Below, one piece after another: positions 21,229 through 31,234 of a DNA stretch of 33,206 nt (the first letter of the stretch is position 1; every line of letters begins with the position of its first letter). The stretch lies in the NCBI RefSeq assembly GCF_008086595.1, contig NZ_RXYA01000019.1, positions 1 through 33,206 on the forward strand. The letters run 5' to 3'. This DNA comes from Acetobacterium paludosum (GTDB lineage: Bacteria > Bacillota > Clostridia > Eubacteriales > Eubacteriaceae). The position numbers were made by a program, and so were the translations under genes. Below the pieces are notes generated by a model that had not been told where the DNA came from, did not search any database, and saw only the letters and a list, made by a program, of their open reading frames with translations.

Positions 21229-23193
21229 TTGGAAGATTACACGAAGTTTAAACTGAAAAGAAGGGAAGAGCTTGATGCAGTTCTGGCAGACAAGGATGAT
21301 TTGTTTGTTGTTGCCTGCAACAAATGCTTTAAGGAACTCGATAGTTTTGACGAACCGGAGTGCGGACTGTTTGAAGCGATTGCCAAGGAACAGGGCAAAA
21401 ATATTGTCGGCTCTGCAAAAATCGATTTTTTGTGCAATGAACCGTTGACATCAAAGAGTTTTCAAGGGGTTCTTTCCCCAGAAACCAAAAATGTGTTTGT
21501 TAATTCATGTGGCTTGGGCATTCAGACAATTGCAGGATTGACGGAACTTCCTGTGTATGCTGGATGCGACACCATTGCTGTTGATGGCCAACATGGAATG
21601 GCATTAACAGAAACGTTATGCGATGCATGTGGCCAGTGTTATCTGAACATGACCGGAGGAATATGTCCAGTCGTGGATTGTTCAAAAAGTTTGTTGAATG
21701 GTCAATGCGGCGGCGCTAAAAATGGTAAATGTGAAGTAGACAAGGAAATGGATTGCGGATGGCAGCTCATCTATGAACGATTGGAAAAACAGGGACGATT
21801 GGAAGAATTGTTAAACAAGCCTGTGGAACTTCGGGATTATTCCAAAGTAAATCATAAGTTCATCAGTGAATATGTGAAATCTGTTCGCGAAGAACGGTAT
21901 GAAGGTTACTATGGTGGAATCCATCCAACCGAATACAAAGAGTTGAGTGAACATATTTCACTGGTGCCTTTCCCTAATCCACTAAATGTCGTTATTCCAA
22001 TGTCACAGCATGCCGGTGCACCGGCTGAACCCATCGTAGAAGTTGGACAGCAGGTAAAAATGGGTCAGAAAATTGCTGCCGCCAAAGGGCCGATAAGCAG
22101 TAACATTCATGCCAGTATCAGCGGTACTATTGTAGCCATCGAACCACGGTTGCATCCGGTTAGCGGAATGCAATCATTAGCGATTGTCATTCAATCGGAC
22201 GGTAAAAACACACTCGACGAGTCTGTTAAACCAGCCGGAGTACTGGATAACCTCTCACCAGATGAAATCATCGAAATTGTTCGAGAAAAAGGAATTGTTG
22301 GTATGGGTGGAGCAGGATTCCCAACCGCAGTCAAACTAAAATCGCCTAAACCGATTGAACTGGTATTACTCAACGGCTGTGAATGTGAACCGATTCTAAC
22401 CGCTGATCACCGGGTTCTTTTGGAGTATGCAGATGATGTGATTTATGGTTTAAAAGCTATGATGAAAGCGTCGGGAGCACCAAAAGGTGTAATCGCAATT
22501 GAAGATAACAAACAGGATGCTGTCGAATTGCTGCAGGCAAAAACAGCTGATTTACCAAACATTGAGATTGTCGTTGCCAAAACGAAATACCCACAGGGCG
22601 CTGAAAAGATGCTCATCAAACGGGTAATGGGCAAACAAGTGCCAAGTGGCGGTCTGCCAATGGATGTCGGCGCAATCGTATGTAACGTGAGCACCGCCAA
22701 AGCCATTTCTGATGCGATCCAGATAGGAATGCCGCTGATTGAGCGGGTAGTGACTGTCAGTGGTGCACGGTTGAACAAGCCAGGCAATTATTTAGTGAAG
22801 ATCGGTACCTCGGTCAAGGAAATCATCAACCATTGCGGTGATGTAAATGACGATGATGTGACCATTAAAATAGGCGGCCCAATGATGGGATTCAAGCAGG
22901 AAAACCTCAATGTTCCGATGCTGAAGTGTTCCAATGGCATTATCGCCATCGAACCGATTGTCAAAGAAGCCGTAGAATGTATCAAGTGCGGACGTTGCGC
23001 AGATGTCTGCCCAATGGAACTTCGTCCATTATATTTCACCAAATACGCACTGTCCGAAGACTGGGAAGGCATGAAAGCACAAAATGCGATGGATTGCATT
23101 GAATGTGGATGCTGTGAATATATCTGTTCATCAAAAATTCCAATTGTTGAGCGAATCAAAATTGGAAAAACTGCCATAAGGGAGGGTAAATAA
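21229..23193 (+). CDS. rnfC2: RnfC-like NADH-oxidising subunit of the methylene-THF reductase, with MetV-like N-terminus
   Basis: This 654-residue protein is thought to accept electrons from NADH and pass them to MetV-MetF. Residues about 1-205 form a cysteine-rich domain homologous to MetV (CNKCFKEL, DACGQCYLNMTGGICP, then the NGQCGGAKNGKCEVDKEM block). From about 215 onward it is RnfC-like: the HPTEYKEL start, the barrel-sandwich region with GAPAEPIVEVGQQV, the nucleotide/flavin motif GIVGMGGAGFPTAVK, a soluble-ligand-binding segment with NVSTAKAISDAI, and two [4Fe-4S] motifs, CIKCGRCADVCPM and CIECGCCEYIC. Start is TTG 21229 behind AGGAGG. The metV ATG follows one base after the stop, so the two are translationally coupled. 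Confidence 0.94.
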   Translation: MEDYTKFKLKRREELDAVLADKDDLFVVACNKCFKELDSFDEPECGLFEAIAKEQGKNIVGSAKIDFLCNEPLTSKSFQGVLSPETKNVFVNSCGLGIQTIAGLTELPVYAGCDTIAVDGQHGMALTETLCDACGQCYLNMTGGICPVVDCSKSLLNGQCGGAKNGKCEVDKEMDCGWQLIYERLEKQGRLEELLNKPVELRDYSKVNHKFISEYVKSVREERYEGYYGGIHPTEYKELSEHISLVPFPNPLNVVIPMSQHAGAPAEPIVEVGQQVKMGQKIAAAKGPISSNIHASISGTIVAIEPRLHPVSGMQSLAIVIQSDGKNTLDESVKPAGVLDNLSPDEIIEIVREKGIVGMGGAGFPTAVKLKSPKPIELVLLNGCECEPILTADHRVLLEYADDVIYGLKAMMKASGAPKGVIAIEDNKQDAVELLQAKTADLPNIEIVVAKTKYPQGAEKMLIKRVMGKQVPSGGLPMDVGAIVCNVSTAKAISDAIQIGMPLIERVVTVSGARLNKPGNYLVKIGTSVKEIINHCGDVNDDDVTIKIGGPMMGFKQENLNVPMLKCSNGIIAIEPIVKEAVECIKCGRCADVCPMELRPLYFTKYALSEDWEGMKAQNAMDCIECGCCEYICSSKIPIVERIKIGKTAIREGK

Positions 23194-23194
23194 C

Positions 23195-23812
23195 ATGCTG
23201 ATTACCCAACTAAAATCAAAAGAAACAATTGAATCATTAGCTGAAGGAAAAATTGTGATCATAAATTGTCACGGATGCAAAGAGGTCTATTTCGCGGAAC
23301 ATGAAGCAGACGAACTGCAAAAAGAACTATCAGCCAGCAAAGAAGTAACTAAGATCATAACAACCGATTATATCTGTAATCCGGATAATCTAAAACTGCA
23401 ATTGAAAAAACACATGGACGTAATCAATGCGGCAGATACCATCCTGGTATTCTCCTGTGGCGTTGGGATACAGACCGTTGCCGATCAATTCCAGGAAAAA
23501 AGAGTATACTCCTGTTGTGATACCTATAAATTACCAGGATTTCAGGGAGTAACTGCACTGAATGTTGATTGCGGACAGTGCGGAGAATGCTACCTGAATG
23601 GTACCGGAGGAATTTGTCCGATTACCGCATGTTCAAAAAGTTTGATTAACGGCCAGTGTGGCGGTGCCAAAAATGGTATGTGTGAAGTTGACAAGGACAT
23701 GGAATGCGGATGGGAACGAATTTACCGAAAATTGGAAAAGATGAATAAACTGGAAAACATGAAATATGATGCGCCCAAAGTACGCAACTTCGGAATTTCA
23801 AAAGAAAAATAA
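23195..23812 (+). CDS. metV: MetV, zinc-containing subunit of the methylene-THF reductase
   Basis: The 205-residue protein has the MTHFR C-terminal-type domain found beside MetF in acetogens. Cysteine motifs are NCHGCKEVYF near residue 25, YICNP, FSCGVGIQT, then DCGQCGECYLNGTGGICP, and CSKSLINGQCGGAKNGMCEV with DMECGWERIY. It binds metal or Fe-S clusters and mediates electron flow to the MetF flavin. The ATG begins one base after rnfC2, with GGGAGGG inside the rnfC2 end. The same domain is fused to the N-terminus of RnfC2. Confidence 0.93.
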   Translation: MLITQLKSKETIESLAEGKIVIINCHGCKEVYFAEHEADELQKELSASKEVTKIITTDYICNPDNLKLQLKKHMDVINAADTILVFSCGVGIQTVADQFQEKRVYSCCDTYKLPGFQGVTALNVDCGQCGECYLNGTGGICPITACSKSLINGQCGGAKNGMCEVDKDMECGWERIYRKLEKMNKLENMKYDAPKVRNFGISKEK

Positions 23813-23845
23813 CCAATAATTTAAAATGATTAGGAGTAATTATAA

Positions 23846-24742
23846 ATGAGAATAACTGAGCTGTTTGAAAAAGGCGAGTTTGTAGTAACTGCAGAAGTGG
23901 GACCTCCTAAAGGGGTTGAAATTGACCACTTGATTAAAGATGCCCATGAATTTTTAAAGACCCGAGTCCATGCATTGAATGTAACGGACAATCAGTCTTC
24001 TGTTATGCGTACTGGTTCACTGGCAACATGTAAAGTCTTGAAAGATGAGGGATTGCTTCCAATCTTTCAAATTACCTGTCGGGACCGAAACCGAATTGCC
24101 CTGCAGTCGGATGTATTAAGTGCGGCATTGTTGGGCATTGAAAATTTATTGTTATTAACCGGAGATTACACCACACTGGGAGATCATCCACAGGCAAAAC
24201 CCGTTTTCGATCTTGATTCCGTGTCATTGATTCACGCGGTGAAATGTTTGGAACAAGGCTTCGACCTTGCGGGAAATGCTGTTGATGGGAAACCACCTAA
24301 GTTTGCTAAGGGCGCGGTTGTATCGCCTTGCAGTGACTCTGTGGATGTCCAACTGGCAAAAATGGAGGCAAAGGTGAAAGCCGGATGTGAATATTTCCAG
24401 ACCCAGGGAGTATTCGAACCTGATAAATTCATGGAATTCATGGAAAAAGCAAAACAGTTTGGTGTACCAGTCCAATTGGGGCTCATCATTCCGAAAAATG
24501 TCGGCATGTGCCGTTATATGAATGGCAATGTAGCCGGCGTTCATGTTCCCGATGATATGATTGAAGAATTGAAGGCAGATAAGGAAAAGACAAAAGCAGG
24601 CGACACCGGCGTTGAAATCTGCGCCCGTCTGATCAAAGAATGTAAAGACTACTGCCAAGGTATTCACATCATGTCATTAGGCTGGGAAAACAGAATTCCA
24701 GAGATTCTTGACATGGCTGGAATAGCACCAGTGGCAAAATAA
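23846..24742 (+). CDS. metF: 5,10-methylene-tetrahydrofolate reductase, catalytic flavoprotein
   Basis: The 298-residue TIM-barrel flavoprotein reduces methylene-THF to methyl-THF, the last step of the methyl branch. MetF hallmarks are FVVTAEVGPPKG with the catalytic-type glutamate near residue 17, VTDNQ, QITCRDRNR, NLLLLTGDY, CEYFQTQGVFEP and GLIIPKNVG. It forms a complex with MetV and RnfC2, encoded just upstream. The methyl-THF formed is the substrate or product of the methyltransferases at 4653 and 14081. Start is ATG 23846 with TTAGGAG upstream. Confidence 0.95.
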   Translation: MRITELFEKGEFVVTAEVGPPKGVEIDHLIKDAHEFLKTRVHALNVTDNQSSVMRTGSLATCKVLKDEGLLPIFQITCRDRNRIALQSDVLSAALLGIENLLLLTGDYTTLGDHPQAKPVFDLDSVSLIHAVKCLEQGFDLAGNAVDGKPPKFAKGAVVSPCSDSVDVQLAKMEAKVKAGCEYFQTQGVFEPDKFMEFMEKAKQFGVPVQLGLIIPKNVGMCRYMNGNVAGVHVPDDMIEELKADKEKTKAGDTGVEICARLIKECKDYCQGIHIMSLGWENRIPEILDMAGIAPVAK

Positions 24743-24753
24743 CCGAATTTAAA

Positions 24754-25614
24754 ATGATCATAGACTGTCATATACACTGTGGATTAGGTAATTCCATAAA
24801 AAGGAATAAATCTGGGATCAATAATGATGATATAGTTGAAGGTATGAAAAAAGTCATGCAAACTTATCAGTCATATGGCGTTCAAGGATTGCGTGATGGC
24901 GGCGATGGCTCAGGAGTTGGAATAGTTCTCAGAGAAATTTCAAAAGACTCCGATCTGATCTTCAGAACACCCATTCGTGCTTTTTATAAAAGAGGCCATT
25001 ACGGAGATTTTTTAGGCGATCCTGTTGACGACGGAAAAGACAGCATTGAAAAAATGGATGTACTGATTAAAGAAAGTCCGGATTTTATTAAAATTATTCT
25101 TACCGGAATTATGAGTTTCACAGAGTTAGGTATTTCCGGCCCGATCGGATTTTCGAAAAGTGAATGTGTTGCTATGATCGACCATGCTCATCAACGAGGA
25201 TTGTCAGTGATGGTTCATGCGAATACTCCGGAAGGGATCATGATGGCCTTAACATCTGGTGCCGATACGATTGAGCACGGTTACGGGATTGATAATGACT
25301 GCCTTTGTGCAATGCGCGAAAGCAACGTAATTTGGGTACCAACGTTAGCACCTTTTGCAAACATCGCAAAATGTAGGGATGACAGTCCAATGAAAAAGTA
25401 TAAACAAGTATCAGAAGATTATTTTAGACAGCATCGATCAATGGTGAAAAAAGCCAATGCAATGTGTGTGAACATTGCATTGGGAAGTGATTCAGGAGCG
25501 ACTTTAGTACCACATGGACAGAGCACTTTGGATGAACTTGGCTACTTACTTGATTGTGGATTGACGGAAAAAAAACTTGAAAGTATTGGAAAAAGGGTTT
25601 TAGACATTAAATAA
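24754..25614 (+). CDS. Metal-dependent amidohydrolase-superfamily protein
   Basis: A 286-residue protein of the amidohydrolase superfamily, close to the imidazolonepropionase/dipeptidase-like group. Predicted metal ligands follow the family order: H6-x-H8 in IIDCHIHCG, a lysine in DFIKIILTG that could be the carboxylated bridge, a histidine in VMVHANTPEG, a histidine in TIEHGYGI and an aspartate in ALGSDSGA. The start is only 11 bases after metF and has no clear ribosome site (CCGAATTTAAA before ATG), which suggests translational coupling to metF. A strong terminator follows, so it is the last gene of the C1 operon. The substrate is unknown; a role in C1 or folate-derived amide chemistry is possible but unsupported. 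Confidence 0.85.
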   Translation: MIIDCHIHCGLGNSIKRNKSGINNDDIVEGMKKVMQTYQSYGVQGLRDGGDGSGVGIVLREISKDSDLIFRTPIRAFYKRGHYGDFLGDPVDDGKDSIEKMDVLIKESPDFIKIILTGIMSFTELGISGPIGFSKSECVAMIDHAHQRGLSVMVHANTPEGIMMALTSGADTIEHGYGIDNDCLCAMRESNVIWVPTLAPFANIAKCRDDSPMKKYKQVSEDYFRQHRSMVKKANAMCVNIALGSDSGATLVPHGQSTLDELGYLLDCGLTEKKLESIGKRVLDIK

Positions 25615-25627
25615 TACATTATAAATC

Positions 25628-25670
25628 AAAAAAATGATACCTGCAAATTTATTTGCAGATATCATTTTTT
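25628..25670 (+). terminator. Terminator of the C1 operon
   Basis: AATGATA and CTGCAAAT segments pair with ATTTGCAG and TATCATT around a tiny loop, with an A-tract before and six T after. It is bidirectional in form but only plus-strand genes flank it. Confidence 0.9.
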
Positions 25671-25803
25671 GTGTTTTATGTCCTTCAACTTGTAGTAAAC
25701 GTCAAGGCGTGAAAAAAAAGCATTTAAGACTGGTAATCATCCCGTTCATCGTATAAAATAAGAAAATAGGTTAAAAAACGTAGTGAATTAGAGGACATAG
25801 TCG

Positions 25804-26436
25804 ATGAAAAGAATTATGATTGTACGTCCAAGTGACTTTGTGGATATTTCATTAGAAATTCCCGGAATCATTACAGATGTTAAATATTTTACTGGAGAAA
25901 ATTTTGTCGGTGAGCGAATTGATGGGTATGAATCACCGACTATCTTACTGACCGAAAAGGCAACAATCGCACTTGCGGGAGTTCAAAATCTTCTCATCGA
26001 AGAAGGGCATGGTCTCAAAGTATTTGACGGATATCGTCCCAAGCAAGCGGTGGAACATTTTATTCGGTGGGGAAATCAAAAAGAGGATGGGAAAACTAAA
26101 AGTATTTTTTATCCATCCATGACGCGACAAGAAATTTTTAAAAGTGGCTATATTGCATCAGAGTCGTCACATACACGAGGAAGTTCAATAGATCTTACCG
26201 TGATCAATATGGAAACGGGTAAAGAAGTTGATATGGGCGGTCATTTTGATTTCTTTTCAGAGATTTCTTATAGTGATTACGACCATTTAAGTTTAGCGCA
26301 AAGTAAAAATCGAGTTCAATTAAGATACCTGATGCGATCAGAAGGATTTGAGCCGATGCAACAGGAGTGGTGGCATTTTACACTGTCTGATGAACCCTAC
26401 CCAGAAACTTATTTTGACTTTAGTATTAGGGATTAG
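25804..26436 (+). CDS. D-alanyl-D-alanine dipeptidase (VanX/DdpX, peptidase M15D)
   Basis: The 210-residue zinc dipeptidase hydrolyses D-Ala-D-Ala. The VanX active site is complete: R78 in DGYRP, zinc ligands H123 and D130 in SSHTRGSSID, catalytic base E188 and zinc ligand H191 in QEWWHF. No signal peptide is visible, so it is cytoplasmic like VanX. Start is ATG 25804 with AGAGG upstream. It stands alone between the C1 operon terminator and a UPF0182 gene, without vanH, vanA or a two-component system, so peptidoglycan recycling or D-Ala nutrition is more likely than glycopeptide resistance. Identification is firm; the role is inferred. Confidence 0.9.
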   Translation: MKRIMIVRPSDFVDISLEIPGIITDVKYFTGENFVGERIDGYESPTILLTEKATIALAGVQNLLIEEGHGLKVFDGYRPKQAVEHFIRWGNQKEDGKTKSIFYPSMTRQEIFKSGYIASESSHTRGSSIDLTVINMETGKEVDMGGHFDFFSEISYSDYDHLSLAQSKNRVQLRYLMRSEGFEPMQQEWWHFTLSDEPYPETYFDFSIRD

Positions 26437-26515
26437 AAATACTTGATATAGGCTGAGAACAACTTCATTACTAAGAAGAAAATTTCCAATCTGATGATGA
26501 AGTTTGTAAAATTTG

Positions 26516-26524
26516 TGATATAAT
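26516..26524 (+). promoter_or_regulatory. Extended -10 promoter of the UPF0182 gene
   Basis: TGATATAAT has no good -35. It shares the TTGTGATATAATA context with the promoter at 574-582. An inverted repeat AACTTCAT/ATGAAGTT (26461-26468 with 26497-26504) lies just upstream. Confidence 0.55.
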
Positions 26525-26572
26525 ATAAAAATTAGATTAAAATACTATTTAGCTTATGAAAGATGGGGAGAA

Positions 26573-29317
26573 ATGAGAAAAAAGAACAAGACAATCTTAA
26601 TAGTACTAGGCGTGGTGGTGGTTATTATTACGTTACTGTTATCATTAAACAATTTTTACATTAATTATTTATGGTTTGTTGAAATGGGATATACAGAAAT
26701 ATTTTTCAAGGAAATGATTACAAAACTGCAAATTGGTATTCCAATATTTGGGGGACTATTACTGATTCTGTTTTTCTATTTAAAACTGCTTAATCATATT
26801 TCAAAAAAATATATTGGTATTGTTCAAAAGAGAACCAAAAAGCAAAAAACGGTTATATTTATTATCATTTGTTTTATTGCATTATTTTTAACAATTTTTA
26901 TTTCAGATAAGCTGTGGTACCAAATATTAGAGTTTATCAATCAAACGAATTTTAATATTACAGATCCGATCTTTTATCAGGATTTATCACTGTATTTTTT
27001 TGGATTGCCGTTATACCAAGAACTATTCAGCATATTGATAGGCTGCTTTGTTACATTTGTAATCCTAACTTTTTTATATACGGCCTATATACTTTATGAG
27101 GGAAAGAAAATAGAATTTAATCAGACCCAGGATTTAGAATCACTTAAAGAAAACACAAAAGGGGTTTTCAAAACCTACCTGGAGATCGCCCCCAAACAGG
27201 TGGGAATCTTTTTAGGAATTCTTTTTGTATTACTTTCCTTGGGATGTGTTTTAGAAGCATTTCAACTGTTGTATTCCAATACCGGAATTGTTTTTGGCGC
27301 AGGCGCTTCAGATATTGATGTCGGATTAAAAGTGATCATTTTCAAAGGCATTCTTTGTCTTGTTCTAGCGGTCACTTCTGTGTTGGCAGGCTACAAGAAA
27401 AAATATCTGCTGATGGGTGCGGGTCCGGTGCTTCTGATTGCGGTTATGATTCTTGGCGGCATAGGCCAGAGTATTTATGAATCATTAGTCGTTATTCCAA
27501 ACCAATATACTAAGGAAGAAGCATACATCGCCAATAGCATTCGGTCTACTCAGGCAGCTTACAATTTAACCGATGTAGAAGTTAAAGAGTTTTCAGGAAC
27601 CCAGGAAATAAGCGCTGCTGATATCAAAGAGAATGATGTGACCATTAATAACATTCCGATAAATGATCAAACGCCGACTAAGGATATGTACAATTCGCTT
27701 CAAGGATTTCGAAATTATTATCAGTTCTATGATGTCGATGTTGATCGTTATAAGGTGAATGGAACTTATACCCAGGTATTTTTGGGAACGCGAGAGATGA
27801 ACAACACACTTCTTCCTAACGAAGCTAAAACATGGGTCAATCAACATTTGAAATATACACATGGATTTGGAGTTGCAGTATCGCCTGTCAATGAAACCAA
27901 TGATGTTGGACAGCCAGATCTTATTGTTAAAGATATTCCACCGGTAACAGATGTACCAGAACTAACGATTAAAGAGCCCCGAGTCTATTTTGGCGAAAGC
28001 AACTATGACTATGCAGTCACAAATTGTAAAACCGCTGAGTTTGACTATCCCCAGGGAGATAATAATCAGGAGGTTACTTACACCGGTACAGCGGGGATAA
28101 AAATGTCCTTTATCAATAAGCTGGCATTTGCACTTCATTTTGGTTCGCCGGAGTTGCTTTTGACCAATGAAGTAACCAATGAAAGTAATATGATCATTCA
28201 TCGAAATATTATGGATCGAGTTTCTACTATTGCACCGTTTTTGGACTATGACAGTGACCCATATATGGTGATTTCAGAAGGTCGACTTTATTGGATCGTG
28301 GATGCCTTTACAACCAGTAGTCGATATCCATACTCTCAACCCTATGATGAATCGGGAAAGAACTATATCCGCAACTCAGTAAAAGTTGTTGTTGATGCTT
28401 ATAATGGTGATGTTACTTTTTATCAAATGGAAGATGAACCTCTTTTAGATACTTATGGAAAAATATTCCCGGGGCTTTTAAAAGATATTTCAGAAATGCC
28501 GGAGGGAATCAGGGAACATATACGATATTCAAAAACTTTGTTTGATGTTCAGTCTGATATTTATAAGACTTATCATATGTCTAATACCTTGTCCTTCTAT
28601 AATAAGGAAGATCAGTGGGAAACAGCGACTCAGTATAGTGATTCTGAAAAAACAAAAACTACAGTAGAGTCTTCCTACACAATCATGAAGCTTCCAGATC
28701 GTAATGAGGAATTTATGCTTACTGTTTCTTTTACGCCAAAGAATAAAGACAATATGATTGGATGGTTAGCAGGGGTTTCAGATGGAGAAGATTATGGAAA
28801 GCTCATTTTATATGAGTTCCCCAAGCAACAATTGATTTATGGTCCAATGCAAATTGAACAGCGAATTGATCAGGATACGACCATATCGCCTCAGTTTACT
28901 CTTCTGGGACAGCAGGGATCACGAGTACTTCGAGGAAATTTAATGTCGATTCCGATAGAGAATGCCATTCTCTATGTTGAACCAATTTACATCCAGGCGG
29001 CTAGTGGAGAAAACAATTTACCGGAACTTAAAAAGGTTATTGTCTGTTATCAAAACCAAATTGTTATGGCTGACTCACTTGATTTAGCATTAAGTCAGGT
29101 TTTTAATAGCCAAATCGGTGTTAAGGGTAGTGGTAGTGCACCTCAGAGTACGGGAAGCACCAGTTCCATTTCAGAATTAGCAGCAAAAGCCAACAGCTTA
29201 TTTAAAGAAGCTCAAGACGTACAAAAAGCTGGAAATTGGGCTGGTTATGGTCAAAAGCTGGATGAGTTAGAACAGGTTCTTACTCAATTGCAACAACTTA
29301 CTGGCGTAACACAGTAG
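26573..29317 (+). CDS. UPF0182-family membrane protein
   Basis: A 914-residue protein of the UPF0182 family, whose function is not established. Seven hydrophobic segments occupy the first 320 residues, ending with LLIAVMILGGIGQSIY. A large extracytoplasmic region of about 550 residues follows, with the family-typical YTHGFGVAVSPVN, EPRVYFGESNYDYAV, DSDPYMVISEGRLYWIVDAF and IRNSVKVVVDAYNGDV blocks. The C-terminus has a Ser/Gly-rich linker and a helical, Gln-rich tail (EQVLTQLQQLTGVTQ). Start is ATG 26573 behind GGGGAG. serS begins 34 bases after the stop with no terminator between, so they may be cotranscribed. Confidence 0.93.
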   Translation: MRKKNKTILIVLGVVVVIITLLLSLNNFYINYLWFVEMGYTEIFFKEMITKLQIGIPIFGGLLLILFFYLKLLNHISKKYIGIVQKRTKKQKTVIFIIICFIALFLTIFISDKLWYQILEFINQTNFNITDPIFYQDLSLYFFGLPLYQELFSILIGCFVTFVILTFLYTAYILYEGKKIEFNQTQDLESLKENTKGVFKTYLEIAPKQVGIFLGILFVLLSLGCVLEAFQLLYSNTGIVFGAGASDIDVGLKVIIFKGILCLVLAVTSVLAGYKKKYLLMGAGPVLLIAVMILGGIGQSIYESLVVIPNQYTKEEAYIANSIRSTQAAYNLTDVEVKEFSGTQEISAADIKENDVTINNIPINDQTPTKDMYNSLQGFRNYYQFYDVDVDRYKVNGTYTQVFLGTREMNNTLLPNEAKTWVNQHLKYTHGFGVAVSPVNETNDVGQPDLIVKDIPPVTDVPELTIKEPRVYFGESNYDYAVTNCKTAEFDYPQGDNNQEVTYTGTAGIKMSFINKLAFALHFGSPELLLTNEVTNESNMIIHRNIMDRVSTIAPFLDYDSDPYMVISEGRLYWIVDAFTTSSRYPYSQPYDESGKNYIRNSVKVVVDAYNGDVTFYQMEDEPLLDTYGKIFPGLLKDISEMPEGIREHIRYSKTLFDVQSDIYKTYHMSNTLSFYNKEDQWETATQYSDSEKTKTTVESSYTIMKLPDRNEEFMLTVSFTPKNKDNMIGWLAGVSDGEDYGKLILYEFPKQQLIYGPMQIEQRIDQDTTISPQFTLLGQQGSRVLRGNLMSIPIENAILYVEPIYIQAASGENNLPELKKVIVCYQNQIVMADSLDLALSQVFNSQIGVKGSGSAPQSTGSTSSISELAAKANSLFKEAQDVQKAGNWAGYGQKLDELEQVLTQLQQLTGVTQ

Positions 29318-29333
29318 CAGGAAAGTTTATTAA

Positions 29334-30623
<1,290 letters not shown>

Positions 30624-30660
30624 AGAAAACCCCAACAAAAATTATGATTGTTTATGAAAC

Positions 30661-30689
30661 TTGACATAAATAAGTAAAAAATTTATAAT
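30661..30689 (+). promoter_or_regulatory. Consensus promoter of greA-lysS
   Basis: TTGACA (30661-30666), 17 bases, TATAAT (30684-30689) form a perfect consensus promoter; the start should be near 30696. Confidence 0.9.
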
Positions 30690-30690
30690 T

Positions 30691-30709
30691 ACACTCATGA
30701 TTTGAGTGT
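30691..30709. repeat. Inverted repeat at the greA transcription start
   Basis: ACACTCA and TGAGTGT are perfect 7-base complements with a 5-base loop, lying one base after the -10 box and covering the predicted start. It could be an operator; the part inside the RNA is too short to form the full hairpin if the start is at 30696. Confidence 0.5.
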
Positions 30710-30741
30710 GAAAAACTGTGTCACTATGAAGGAGTATAAAA

Positions 30742-31224
30742 ATGAGCACAAATGAAAAAGCGGTAATTATCACTGAAGCAGGCTATAATAGTATGAAAAA
30801 AGAGCTGGAATATTTGAAAACTGTTAAGCGGCATGAAGTTGCAGATCGAATAAAGATAGCCCGTGAATTCGGAGATTTAAGTGAAAATGCTGAATATGAT
30901 GAAGCAAAAAATGAACAAGGATTTGTAGAAGGAAGAATATCAGAGATTGAACGCAAATTAAAAGTGATTCAAGTAATTGATGATAAGGATATTCATACCG
31001 AAGATGTTGGAGTAGGCAGCATTGTCAAGATAAAAAACTCTGCTTTTGATAAGATATCTGAATTTAAAATTGTCGGTTCGCAAGAATCTGACCCGAAAAA
31101 CAATCGTATTTCCAATGAATCACCGATCGGATCCGCTCTTCTCGGAGCGAAAGTTGGAGAAACTGTAAAAGTTCAAATTCCAGATGGCGAAGCAGCATAC
31201 CAAATTTTAGAAATACATAGATAG
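30742..31224 (+). CDS. greA: Transcription elongation factor GreA
   Basis: The 160-residue factor rescues backtracked RNA polymerase by stimulating transcript cleavage. The N-terminal coiled coil carries the acidic tip between its two helices (ADRIKIAREFGDLSENAEYD), and the C-terminal FKBP-like domain ends with SPIGSALLGAKVGETVKVQ. Length and motifs are standard. Start is ATG 30742 behind GAAGGAG. lysS follows after 10 bases, so the two form an operon, an order common in Firmicutes. Confidence 0.97.
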   Translation: MSTNEKAVIITEAGYNSMKKELEYLKTVKRHEVADRIKIAREFGDLSENAEYDEAKNEQGFVEGRISEIERKLKVIQVIDDKDIHTEDVGVGSIVKIKNSAFDKISEFKIVGSQESDPKNNRISNESPIGSALLGAKVGETVKVQIPDGEAAYQILEIHR

Positions 31225-31234
31225 GGGTACAAAG

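Noticed and set aside
25804-26436. Vancomycin-resistance locus
   Set aside because: Only the VanX-type dipeptidase is present; no ligase, dehydrogenase or sensor-regulator genes lie nearby.
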